In this document: positions 28,061 through 35,786 of the stretch, piece after piece | Numbering within the stretch: the first letter of the stretch is position 1 | How the letters are laid out: each line of letters opens with the position of its first letter | NCBI GenBank assembly: GCA_017428725.1 | Contig: JAFRQH010000008.1 | Span: 1-44,188 of the forward strand | Origin: Bacteroidales bacterium | Lineage (GTDB): Bacteria > Bacteroidota > Bacteroidia > Bacteroidales > UBA932 | Length of the DNA: 44,188 nucleotides | Reading direction: 5' to 3' | Position numbers and translations under genes: made by a program | Notes under the pieces: model-generated | What the model was told of the DNA's origin: nothing | What the model saw: only the letters and a program-made list of their open reading frames with translations | Databases searched by the model: none

Positions 28061-29842
28061 TTACTGCACGAAGGCGACGATCTCGCCCTTCTCGACAGAC
28101 TTGCCCTGCGGGGCGGTGACGGCCACGACCTGTCCGCTGACGGCCGGCAGGAGCTCTTCCATGCCATACCAGGTCTGGACATAGCCGCAAGGCTTGCCGG
28201 CGGCGACTTTCGTGCCGACGGCGGGGGCGGTGGAGGGGCCGTCCACGTCGACCTGCCAGAGCATCTGGCCCTTGGCCGGCGCCTGGACGGGCGTGGCCTT
28301 CGGGTACTTGGCCAGGATGGCCTTGACGTCGAACTCGGGCATCTCCACGACCGCGCGCTTGACGACGATCGGGGCGCCGGCCTTCTCGCGGAAGGCCTCG
28401 AGGTCCTTGTTGAAGCGCTCCTTGGCGATACCGGAACGGTAGTCGCGGTACTGGCGCTCGAACATGGCCATGTTGAGGAGCTCCTCGTCGTCCTCGCCGC
28501 AATCCCAGCCCTCTTCCTTCATCATCTCGCGGAACTTCGGCAGTTCGTCGGGATACATGTCCTGCGGGTTGCCGGTGTAGAACTCCATACCCTTCTCCTT
28601 GGCAAGCGCGACGATCTCGGGAGCGAGCGGACCGGGCAGCTGGCCCATCTTGCCGAGGATCATTCCCCAGGTGTCCTTGTCGATCGTGGAGAAGCGCGGC
28701 TTGTTCTGCGCCATCGCGAGCAGGTTCATCAGGGCGGTGTTCTTGACATACTGGCTGAACGGGGTCACGAGGGGCGGGTAGCCCAAGCGCGGCCACACGT
28801 ACTCCACTTCGTTGAAGAGCTGGACCATCAGGGAATCAAGGCTGCTCTCGGGTTTGCCGTTGGCGCGCTCCGAAGCATTGATCGCGGCCTTGAATCCGGT
28901 CAGGTCGGCCATCATCGAGCCCATCATGCCGCCCGGCAGGCCGCAGCCCACGAGCAGGGAGGTCATCTGGGAATTGGTGGGGTTGATCCAGTAGCCCAGG
29001 AAGTCGTCGATGAACTCCTGTGTCAGGCGGCGGACCTCCATATAGGCGTCCATGTTGATGTCCTTGACGAGGAAGCCGTCCGCCTTCATCATCTGCTGGA
29101 CGGTGATCACGTCAGGATGGACCTTGCCCCAGGCGAGAGGCTCCACGGCCACGTCGATGTAGTCGGCGCCGGCGCGGGCGACCTCCAGCATCGAGGCGGG
29201 TGCGAAGCCCGGGCCGCTGTGGCCGTGGTACTGCACCTTGACGTGCGGGTGGTTCTTCTTGATGCCGGCGACGATCTGGCCGAGCTCCGTGGGACGGCCG
29301 ACACCGGCCATATCCTTGAGGGCGATCTCGTCGGTGCCGTATTCCACCAGCTTCTCCACCAGTTTGAGGTAGTAATCGACCGTATGCACGGGGGAGTGGG
29401 TGATGGACAGGGCGGCCTGGGAGATCATCCCGGCCTTCTTGGCATATTCTACGGAGAGCTTGAGGTTGCGGTGGTCGTTAAGGCCGCAGAAGGAACGGGC
29501 GATGTCCGTGCCCTGCTTCTTCTTGACCTTGAACATCAGTTCGCGGACGTCCGCCGGCACCGGATACATCCGGATGGCGTTGAGGCCGCGCTCCAGCATA
29601 TGGGTCTGGATGCCCGCCTTGCGGAGCGGCGCCGTCCACTGGCGGACGGACACGTTGGGGTTCTCTCCGTAGAGGAGGTTCACCTGCTCGAATGCACCGC
29701 CGTTGGTCTCCACGCGGTCGAAGCATCCCATATCGACGATGGCCGGAGCGACCCGTACCAGCTGGTCCACGCGCGGCTGATACTTGCCGGAGGACTGCCA
29801 CATGTCTCTGTAGACGAGGGAAAATTTTATTTCTTTTGCCAT
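28061..29842 (-). CDS. Oxaloacetate decarboxylase alpha / pyruvate carboxylase B-like carboxyltransferase lacking the biotin lysine
   Basis: 593 residues from ATG 29842 (MAKEIKFSLVYRDMWQSS). The HMG-CoA-lyase-like TIM barrel keeps the carboxyltransferase hallmarks: RDMWQSS (12-18), IALKDMAG with the lysine that is carbamylated in relatives (176-180), and a metal-site HGHSGPG (206-212, usually HxHDxxG). A helical PYC_OADA domain follows (VGCGLPGGMMGSMMADL, WPRLGYPPLVTPFSQYVKNTALMN). The C-terminus (from about 520) resembles a biotinyl domain, GTKVAAGKPCGYVQ...VSGQVVAVTAPQGKSVEKGEIVAFV, but the expected AMKM acceptor reads TWYGME, with Tyr559 at the lysine position. So self-biotinylation seems impossible; a separate carrier or a changed reaction is implied. 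No oadB/oadG or carrier gene is nearby. Confidence 0.85.
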   Translation of the reverse strand: MAKEIKFSLVYRDMWQSSGKYQPRVDQLVRVAPAIVDMGCFDRVETNGGAFEQVNLLYGENPNVSVRQWTAPLRKAGIQTHMLERGLNAIRMYPVPADVRELMFKVKKKQGTDIARSFCGLNDHRNLKLSVEYAKKAGMISQAALSITHSPVHTVDYYLKLVEKLVEYGTDEIALKDMAGVGRPTELGQIVAGIKKNHPHVKVQYHGHSGPGFAPASMLEVARAGADYIDVAVEPLAWGKVHPDVITVQQMMKADGFLVKDINMDAYMEVRRLTQEFIDDFLGYWINPTNSQMTSLLVGCGLPGGMMGSMMADLTGFKAAINASERANGKPESSLDSLMVQLFNEVEYVWPRLGYPPLVTPFSQYVKNTALMNLLAMAQNKPRFSTIDKDTWGMILGKMGQLPGPLAPEIVALAKEKGMEFYTGNPQDMYPDELPKFREMMKEEGWDCGEDDEELLNMAMFERQYRDYRSGIAKERFNKDLEAFREKAGAPIVVKRAVVEMPEFDVKAILAKYPKATPVQAPAKGQMLWQVDVDGPSTAPAVGTKVAAGKPCGYVQTWYGMEELLPAVSGQVVAVTAPQGKSVEKGEIVAFVQ

Positions 29843-29874
29843 AAAACGGTAATTGGTCGAAAAGTGAAATCTCA

Positions 29875-29882
29875 CAAAGATA
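29875..29882 (-). promoter_or_regulatory. -7 promoter box for the carboxyltransferase gene
   Basis: Minus-strand TATCTTTG, an exact TAnnTTTG match, 32 bases before ATG 29842. It lies about 50 bases from the oppositely directed tRNA-His promoter. No clean -33 TTTG. Confidence 0.6.
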
Positions 29883-29904
29883 ATCATTTTTCTTTCTTCA
29901 TCCG

Positions 29905-29935
29905 CTTGCATAGAAAAATAATTTTCGTACCTTTG
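29905..29935 (+). promoter_or_regulatory. Promoter of tRNA-His
   Basis: CTTG at 29905-29908 (-33, one mismatch to TTTG), 19 bases, then TACCTTTG at 29928-29935 (exact TAnnTTTG). Predicted transcription start is near 29942, about ten bases before the mature tRNA end. Confidence 0.7.
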
Positions 29936-29952
29936 TCACTCCTTCTGAATAT

Positions 29953-30029
29953 GGTGCGATTAGTTCAGTTGGTAGAGCACCAGATTGTGGTTCTGGGTGT
30001 CGTGGGTTCGAGCCCCACATCGCACCCCA
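29953..30029 (+). tRNA. tRNA-His (anticodon GTG)
   Basis: Full cloverleaf: acceptor GTGCGAT (29954-29960) pairs with ATCGCAC (30019-30025); D stem GTTC/GAGC; anticodon stem CCAGA/TCTGG around TTGTGGT, anticodon GTG; T stem GTGGG/CCCAC with loop TTCGAGC. Identity is confirmed by the encoded G at -1 (29953) facing discriminator C73 (30026), special to histidine tRNAs. CCA is encoded at 30027-30029. Transcribed alone, with its own promoter and terminator. Confidence 0.97.
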
Positions 30030-30055
30030 AAAGCCGGCAGACCGCCGGCTTTTTT
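30029..30055 (+). terminator. Intrinsic terminator of tRNA-His
   Basis: AAAAGCCGGC (30029-30038) pairs with GCCGGCTTTT (30044-30053) around a five-base loop, followed by more T. The stem begins on the last base of the encoded CCA. Confidence 0.88.
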
Positions 30056-30065
30056 CGTTTTGCGA

Positions 30066-30180
30066 TGTGGGGCTGCCCCATTCTTATCCCCCTGCACCCC
30101 CAGGGGACAAGGGGAAGGTTCCCCTTGCGCCGCTGTCGCGGCTATCCCCTCGGTCGCTGCGCTCCGAAAAGCGGTGGTTG
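30066..30180. repeat. Hairpin-rich GC intergenic segment, possible interspersed repeat
   Basis: Between the tRNA terminator and the next gene lies GC-rich DNA dense in short inverted repeats: AAGGGGAA-GG-TTCCCCTT (30109-30126, perfect), GCCGC-TGTC-GCGGC (30129-30142, perfect), and C-runs facing G-runs around 30087-30105. An open frame crosses it, but it has no protein-like character. It resembles repetitive-extragenic elements in style; only one copy is in the window, so repeat status is unproven. Confidence 0.4.
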
Positions 30181-30274
30181 TCCTCAATAAGTGAGGGCCC
30201 TGGAACGGGATCTGTCGTTTTTTTCGTATCTTTCCGTCTTTAAACATTCAAAAGAGTCATCATTCCGGAAAGAT

Positions 30275-33200
30275 ATGAAACGAATCCTCCTTCCCCTTCT
30301 CTTCCTGGCGATGTCCGCGGCGTGGACAGCCGCTTCCGCCGACAACATCCGCTTCGCGTCCCACCCGTCGCTCTCGCCCGACGGGCGGCAGATCTATTTC
30401 AGTTACGACGGGGACATTTACAGCGTCCCGGTGGCCGGCGGCCAGGCCACGGCCGTGATCACGATGCCGGGTGTGCAGGATTCGCCGCTCGTCTCGCCGG
30501 ACGGCAGGTGGCTGGCCTTCAGCTCCGACATCCAGGGCAACAGTGATGTCTATGCCGTGCAGCTCGCCGGTGGACAAGCCGTCCAGCTGACCTTCCACGA
30601 AGCGCCGGACGTGCCCGTCTCCTGGTCTGCCGACTCGCAGTACATCTATTTCGAATCCACCCGCGCGAGCGCCCGCAAGACCAGCTTCAAGGTGCCGGTC
30701 GCCGGCGGGACGCCGCAACTGATGTTCCCCGGCTACTTCAACACGGTGGTCAACCTGGTGGAGAACCCCCGCACGGGCGCGTTCCTCTTCAACGAGTCGA
30801 TGGAGAGCATCAGTTTCCCCACGCGCAAGCGTTACGTGGGCGACCACAACCCCAATATCAAGTCCTGGAACCCCAAGACCGGGACCTATGCCGAACTGAC
30901 CGACTACATCGGCAAGGACCAGTGGCCGATGGCCGACAACCGCGGCAACATCTACTACGTCAGCGACGAGTACAACAAGGAGTCCAATATCGTCAAGTAC
31001 GTCCCCGGCGGCCGCCCCGAGCAGCTGACGACCTTCGACAAGTCGGTCCAGTACCCGTCCGTGGCCTTCGACGGCACCCGGATGGTGTTCCTCAAGGACT
31101 ATGAGATCCACGTCCTGGACCTGGGCTCGGGCCGCGTGTCCGTGCCGGACATCCGGATCGCCTCCGGCAGCGTGGAAGTCCGCCGCTCTTTCGCCGCCCA
31201 GAAGCCCACGGCGGCCGACGTGTCGCCGGACGGCAAGAAGTTCGCGCTCGTGATCCGGGGCGGGCTGAACCTCTCGGACACCAAGTGCAAGTATCTGCGG
31301 CGGCTGCCCACCCCGGCGGACGAGCGCGTGGTGGAAGTCGTCTGGGGCGCGGACAGCAAGACCCTTTACTACACCCGTACCCGCGGCGGCTGGACCAACC
31401 TCTACAAGATCGCAGCGGACGGCTCCGCCGCGGAAGAGCTGGTGTTCCAGTCCGACAACAATGTCAAGAACCTCACCCTCAACCGCAAGCGCGACAAACT
31501 CGCCTTCATCGACGGCAGCCGCGCCGTGATGCTCCGCGACCTGCAGGCCGGCACGACGGCCAAGGTGGCGGAGGCGGAGTTCTGGTCCTTCCAGGGCTAC
31601 GACCTGGCATTCTCGGGCGATGATCGCTACCTTGCCTTCGACGCGATGCACCTCTTCGAGCCGGACATCTTCCTGTACGACCTGCAGGCCGATTCGCTGG
31701 TCAACTTCACCCACTCCGCTGCGGTGGAGAACGACCCGGTCTTCTCGCCCGACGGCAAATATATGTACCTGCTGGCCAATCCCACTTCCTCCTCGTTCCC
31801 GAAGGGGACGCGCGCGGCGCTCTACAAGCTCCCGCTCCGCAAGTACGACACGCCCTTCAAGTCCGCCGCGGTCGACGAGCTGTTCAAGGACAGGAAGGAC
31901 GCCCCCAAGAAGGACTCCACGGTCCATATCGATTTCGCGAACATCCACGAGCGGATGAGCCGCGTCGAGCGGGAGGGCAGCCAGAGCGGGCTGTACGTCT
32001 ATTCCGCCAAGGGCAAGGATTACCTGCTCTACCGCTCCTATTCCACACCTCCCGGCGGCACGTACGTCCTGGAGATCTCCGATCCCGAAGCCAAGCCCAA
32101 GCAGGTCAAGGACCTGTCCGGCGGGAGCTTCTTCAGCTGCAAGGACGCCTTGTACTGCCTGAGTTCCGGTACCATCTACAAGGTGGACCCGGCGGCCGCC
32201 TCCGCCACCAAGACGGAAGTCTCGAAGGATGTCGAGTCTGTGCTGGCCGACGAGTTCAGCCAGATGTTCCACGAAGCCTGGGCGGTGATGGAGCAGAACT
32301 ACTACGATGTCAACTTCCACGGCACGGACTGGTATGCCGACCGTGACTACTACGCCTCCTTCCTGCCCTATGTGCGCACCCGCGCCAACCTCCGCACCTT
32401 GATGGCGGACCTGCTGGGCGAGTTGAATTCCTCGCACCAGGGCTTCACGTCCACCGGAGCCGAGGAGCGCAGCGAGACCCGCATCCGCACGTATGCGACG
32501 GGCATCGACTTCGACAATGAGGATCCCTACGCCGTCTTCGGCGTCCTAGCCGACTCGCCGGCGGACAAATTCGGGATCGACCTCCGTCCCGGCGACCGGC
32601 TGGTGGCCGTGGACGGGGTGCGGGTGGACCCGAAGCAGAATCGCGAACGCTACTTCTCGGGCGCCGTGGCCAAGGATGAAATGAAACTGACCTTCTCCCG
32701 CGGCGGGGCCGAGTTCGACGTCAAGGTCCATCCCGGCAGTTTCTCCGCGGTCAAGACCCTGGCCTACAAGGCCTGGGAGAACCAGCGTGCGGACATCGTG
32801 GCCGAGAAGACCGGCGGCAAGGTCGGCTACATCCACATGCGCGCGATGGGCAATGAGGACCTCAACTCATTCCTGCTCAAGATGCACACGGAGGTCTACG
32901 ACAAGGACGCCCTGATCCTGGACCTGCGCTACAACAACGGCGGCAACGTCCACAAGGAGGTGATCGACTTCCTGCGGGGCCAGGCCCACTTCGAATGGGC
33001 CTACCGCGACTTCCCCAAGGCGAGCCACCCGAACGTGGCGCCGGCCGGGCGGCCTATCGTGGTCCTGGTCAACGAGCACAGCCTCTCGGACGCCGAGGTG
33101 ACCTCCAACGGCATCAAGACCCTGGGCATCGCCAAGCTGGTGGGCACGGAGACCTACCGCTGGATCATCTTCACCTCGTCGGTGCGGCTGCTGGACGGCT

Positions 33201-33376
33201 CCACCGTCCGGATGCCGGCCTGGGGCTGCTACAGCGTGGTGGACGGTTCCGACCTGGAGAACACCGGCGTCAAGCCGGACATCTACGTCAAGAACACCTT
33301 CCAGGACCGCCTGGAGGGCAAGGACCCGCAGCTCGACGCTGCGATCCGCGAGGTGCTGCAGGAGTGTGCCCTATAG
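30275..33376 (+). CDS. Tricorn-like S41 protease, secreted
   Basis: 1033 residues from ATG 30275, with a signal peptide (LLFLAMSAAWTAASA). The frame extends upstream into intergenic sequence, which is discounted. Layout: N-terminal beta-propeller with PD40-type repeats (HPSLSPDGRQIYFSYDGDIYSVP, SPLVSPDGRWLAFSSD), second propeller to about residue 600, then the C1 region, a PDZ-like domain (LADSPADKFGIDLRPGDRLVAVDGVRV) and the S41 core. Expected catalytic residues are Ser720-His721 (ELNSSHQGF), nucleophile Ser938 (NEHSLSDAEV) and the Glu in LENTGVKPDI. Tricorn cuts short peptides, so this is probably a periplasmic peptide-degrading protease. The final Leu-stop hexamer CTATAG is shared with the convergent next gene. 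A weak TATCTTTC box lies at 30227-30234. Confidence 0.92.
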   Translation: MKRILLPLLFLAMSAAWTAASADNIRFASHPSLSPDGRQIYFSYDGDIYSVPVAGGQATAVITMPGVQDSPLVSPDGRWLAFSSDIQGNSDVYAVQLAGGQAVQLTFHEAPDVPVSWSADSQYIYFESTRASARKTSFKVPVAGGTPQLMFPGYFNTVVNLVENPRTGAFLFNESMESISFPTRKRYVGDHNPNIKSWNPKTGTYAELTDYIGKDQWPMADNRGNIYYVSDEYNKESNIVKYVPGGRPEQLTTFDKSVQYPSVAFDGTRMVFLKDYEIHVLDLGSGRVSVPDIRIASGSVEVRRSFAAQKPTAADVSPDGKKFALVIRGGLNLSDTKCKYLRRLPTPADERVVEVVWGADSKTLYYTRTRGGWTNLYKIAADGSAAEELVFQSDNNVKNLTLNRKRDKLAFIDGSRAVMLRDLQAGTTAKVAEAEFWSFQGYDLAFSGDDRYLAFDAMHLFEPDIFLYDLQADSLVNFTHSAAVENDPVFSPDGKYMYLLANPTSSSFPKGTRAALYKLPLRKYDTPFKSAAVDELFKDRKDAPKKDSTVHIDFANIHERMSRVEREGSQSGLYVYSAKGKDYLLYRSYSTPPGGTYVLEISDPEAKPKQVKDLSGGSFFSCKDALYCLSSGTIYKVDPAAASATKTEVSKDVESVLADEFSQMFHEAWAVMEQNYYDVNFHGTDWYADRDYYASFLPYVRTRANLRTLMADLLGELNSSHQGFTSTGAEERSETRIRTYATGIDFDNEDPYAVFGVLADSPADKFGIDLRPGDRLVAVDGVRVDPKQNRERYFSGAVAKDEMKLTFSRGGAEFDVKVHPGSFSAVKTLAYKAWENQRADIVAEKTGGKVGYIHMRAMGNEDLNSFLLKMHTEVYDKDALILDLRYNNGGNVHKEVIDFLRGQAHFEWAYRDFPKASHPNVAPAGRPIVVLVNEHSLSDAEVTSNGIKTLGIAKLVGTETYRWIIFTSSVRLLDGSTVRMPAWGCYSVVDGSDLENTGVKPDIYVKNTFQDRLEGKDPQLDAAIREVLQECAL

Positions 33377-34240
33377 GCCCCAGCGGTAGACGCAGCCCAG
33401 GCGGAACTGGGTGAAAGGCCAGTCGCGCAGGCCGTGCTGGACGGAGAGGTAGGGCTCGAAGCGCCCGAACTTGAAGCCGGCACGGCCGCGGACGCTCATC
33501 GGCGCATCCCCGGACCTTTCCCAGCCCACATAGCCGCCCCATTGGGCGGACAGCGAGAGCGTGCGGCCGTTGTAGAAAGCCCCCAGGCCGTACATCACCG
33601 CGTCGTTCTGGCGGCCGTTGTCGGTCTGCCAGCACAGGAAACCGGTCGTTGCGGCGAAGCGCACGGGCCCGAACCCCTTGCCGGCCGTGAGGTCGAAGAA
33701 ATAGCCCGGGCAGTCGTAGTAGCGGGCGTAGCCGAAGCTGTTGCCCGAGGCCGTCTTGAGGACGGAACGGAGCAGGAGGGCGGGGCGCCGGGACGTCTCC
33801 GTGAGGAGCTGGATGTCCAGGCTGACGTAGACGTCGCCGGAGTCGTGTCCGGGATCCCCGGATGCCGGAGACAGGATGTGGCGCGCCTCCCGGACGGATT
33901 CGTCATAGCTCCAGTACTCCACCGCCGGGAACCAGACGGTGAGGGCGGCCCGTTCCGACCAGAGCGGCAGGTGCAGGCGCAGGAAGGCGTCCCAGGTCCG
34001 GTCCCGGCCGCCCGTCAGGTGGCCGCTGAAATAGTCGCCGGCGAGTTCCGCTTCGGGCTGGGTCCCGACCAGCCCGTCGGACATGGCGGGGACGGGGAAG
34101 GCGTTCGGCCCGAACCAGCGGGGCGCCACCAGGGTGGGCGTGCTCAGGTCCGGGCTGATGACGGGTACACCTGCACGGGCGGCCGTGACACTCAGCGTGA
34201 CGGCCGCCAGCAGGACGAGGATCCTCTCTTCTACACGCAT
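33371..34240 (-). CDS. Secreted beta-rich protein, probably outer-membrane barrel
   Basis: 289 residues from ATG 34240 (MRVEERILVLLAAVTLSVTAARA); the longer frame upstream only reads through the next gene in the wrong frame. After the signal peptide the sequence alternates polar and aromatic residues in short strands with turns (WDAFLRLHLPLWSERAALTVWFPAVEYWSYD, GYVGWERSGDAPMSVRGRAGFKFGRFEPYLSVQHGL, FTQFRLGCVYRWGL), as in outer-membrane barrels. The C-terminal residue is Leu after Trp-Gly rather than the classical Phe. I do not recognise the family. It lies 17 bases after the GlsB/YeaQ-type gene in the same direction. Confidence 0.7.
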   Translation of the reverse strand: MRVEERILVLLAAVTLSVTAARAGVPVISPDLSTPTLVAPRWFGPNAFPVPAMSDGLVGTQPEAELAGDYFSGHLTGGRDRTWDAFLRLHLPLWSERAALTVWFPAVEYWSYDESVREARHILSPASGDPGHDSGDVYVSLDIQLLTETSRRPALLLRSVLKTASGNSFGYARYYDCPGYFFDLTAGKGFGPVRFAATTGFLCWQTDNGRQNDAVMYGLGAFYNGRTLSLSAQWGGYVGWERSGDAPMSVRGRAGFKFGRFEPYLSVQHGLRDWPFTQFRLGCVYRWGL

Positions 34241-34257
34241 CAAAGGGGAAGAGACCC

Positions 34258-34518
34258 TTACTTCTTGAACAGTTTCTTGATCAGGTTCCACACGAACAGC
34301 AGGACCACGGCGCCGATGACGGCACTGCAGATCTGGCCGTACCACTGGGCCCAGAAAGATCCGCCTGCGCCGAGCAGTCCGAGCAGCCAGCCGCCGACGA
34401 CACCGCCCAGCAGACCGATGATGATGTTCCAGATGAGGCCGCCTTTGTCCTTGACCACAAAGAAACCGGCGAGCCATCCCGCGATGGCTCCGAAGAGGAG
34501 GGTGAGAAGGATGTTCAT
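34258..34518 (-). CDS. GlsB/YeaQ/YmgE-family small membrane protein
   Basis: 86 residues from ATG 34518 (a TTG three codons earlier also opens the frame). Three hydrophobic segments rich in glycine: LLTLLFGAIAGWLAGFFV, GGLIWNIIIGLLGGVVGGWLLGLLG, GQICSAVIGAVVLLFVWNLIKKLFKK. This GAIAGWLAG...GxxxNIIIGxxGxxxGxxL pattern is the 'transglycosylase-associated' YeaQ family, an inner-membrane family of unclear function, often stress induced. It has a good promoter (34576-34546) and likely leads a two-gene transcript with the barrel protein. Confidence 0.85.
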   Translation of the reverse strand: MNILLTLLFGAIAGWLAGFFVVKDKGGLIWNIIIGLLGGVVGGWLLGLLGAGGSFWAQWYGQICSAVIGAVVLLFVWNLIKKLFKK

Positions 34519-34545
34519 ACGCGTCAATTAGTTGGTTAGCAAGAG

Positions 34546-34576
34546 CAAATATAGCAAACATTCCAAAAGAAACAAA
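34546..34576 (-). promoter_or_regulatory. Promoter of the YeaQ-type gene
   Basis: Minus strand: TTTG at 34576-34573 (-33), 19 bases, TATATTTG at 34553-34546 (-7). Both match the Bacteroidota consensus and spacing exactly. It lies 28 bases before ATG 34518. Confidence 0.8.
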
Positions 34577-34584
34577 CATGGGTA

Positions 34585-34616
34585 CTTGCCGATGAATCCC
34601 ATTATTCATATATTTG
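34585..34616 (+). promoter_or_regulatory. Promoter of galM
   Basis: CTTG at 34585-34588 (-33, one mismatch), 20 bases, TATATTTG at 34609-34616 (-7, exact); the ATG follows at 34644. The -33 element sits in GGTACTTGCCGAT (34581-34593), a 13-mer repeated at the thioesterase promoter (38255-38267). Confidence 0.75.
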
Positions 34617-34643
34617 TTCCGGGTTGAAGATAAAGCTTTTGTT

Positions 34644-35765
34644 ATGAACGTTTTAAAGGTTTCCCTGTTGTTTTCCCTCCTCGGGTCCTTCCTCTGCAAC
34701 GCAGGGGCCCAGGCTCCTTCCTGCCTGCTGGATTCGTCCGCCTTCGATACCGTCATCGACGGCAAGCCCGTGGCGCTCCATACCATCACCAACGGGCGGA
34801 TCTATGCCCAGGTGACGAATTACTGCGGATACATCGTGGGGCTGTTTACCCCCGACAGGGATGGCCATTACGAGAATGTCGTCGGCCACAACGGCAGTAT
34901 CGACCAATACCGCACGTTCAGCAGGAACCCCACCGGGCCGGCGCTGGGACGCTATGCCAACCGGATCGGCAATGCGCGTTTCACGCTGGACGGTGTGGAA
35001 TACAATGTCACCAGGAATGACAGGCAGAACATGCTCCACGGGGGGAACCAGGGCTTTGACCATACCGTCTGGGACGTGGTCTCGGTGACCGACAGGGCCG
35101 TCGTCTACCGCTGCGTCCTCGCGGACGGGCTGGACGGCTTCCCCGGCAACCTGACGACCTATCTCACTTTCTCGGTCACCGACGATGACGGCCTGTCCAT
35201 CGATTTCAAGGCCACGACGGACAAGCCGACGGTCTGCAACCTCTCGCACCACGCCTATTTCAACCTGAACGGCTTTGTCGAAGGAGGGGACATCCTGGGC
35301 CACATCCTCCGCATCGATGCGGACACGATGACGGAGACGGACGCTTCCCTCATCCCGACTGGCAAGATCCTTCCCGTGGAGGGGACGCTCTGTGATTTCC
35401 GCAAGGAAGTCCGGATCGGGGACCGACAGGCTGCAATGCCGGCCGTGCGGCCGGCCCCGGGCGCTCCGGCGCCTCAGATCCCGGAGGGGATGGTCCGCAG
35501 CTTCGACCAGAATTTCTGCCTGAACCATACCGGGTCGGGCAGGGTGGAGCCGGTGGCTATGCTGTATTCTCCCCAGTCGGGCCGCGTGATGGAAGTGCTC
35601 AACGACCACCCGGGCCTCCAGATGTACACCGGCAACCGCCGGGCCATCGCCCTGGAGTCCCAGATGTTCCCGGATTCACCGAACCGTCCTGAATTCCCGA
35701 GCACGACGCTGCGTCCCGGCGAGACCTACAGCCACACGGTGATCTATCGCTTCTCCGTGAGATAG
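34644..35765 (+). CDS. galM: Aldose 1-epimerase (galactose mutarotase), secreted
   Basis: 373 residues from ATG 34644, with a signal peptide (LLFSLLGSFLCNAGAQA) that places it in the periplasm. It interconverts the alpha and beta anomers of aldoses such as galactose. Active-site segments: GRYANRI (102-108), LHGGNQGFDHTVWD (131-144), the catalytic His pair in NLSHHAYFNL (199-208), DQNFCL, and the general base Glu338 in ALESQMFPDSPNRPEFP. A Pro/Ala-rich loop (PAVRPAPGAPAPQIPEGM) replaces a shorter segment. Periplasmic mutarotases are common beside polysaccharide-use genes in this phylum; here none is adjacent. It converges on the CDF gene with a 21-base gap. Confidence 0.92.
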   Translation: MNVLKVSLLFSLLGSFLCNAGAQAPSCLLDSSAFDTVIDGKPVALHTITNGRIYAQVTNYCGYIVGLFTPDRDGHYENVVGHNGSIDQYRTFSRNPTGPALGRYANRIGNARFTLDGVEYNVTRNDRQNMLHGGNQGFDHTVWDVVSVTDRAVVYRCVLADGLDGFPGNLTTYLTFSVTDDDGLSIDFKATTDKPTVCNLSHHAYFNLNGFVEGGDILGHILRIDADTMTETDASLIPTGKILPVEGTLCDFRKEVRIGDRQAAMPAVRPAPGAPAPQIPEGMVRSFDQNFCLNHTGSGRVEPVAMLYSPQSGRVMEVLNDHPGLQMYTGNRRAIALESQMFPDSPNRPEFPSTTLRPGETYSHTVIYRFSVR

Positions 35766-35786
35766 CCGCATCCTCCCGGCGGGAAA

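Noticed and set aside
29953..30190. tRNA-His as an integration site of a mobile element
   Set aside because: No integrase, no duplicated tRNA end and ordinary chromosomal genes follow.
30191..30274. Upstream extension of the tricorn-like protease
   Set aside because: It lies before a clear signal peptide start at 30275 and contains promoter-like AT-rich sequence.
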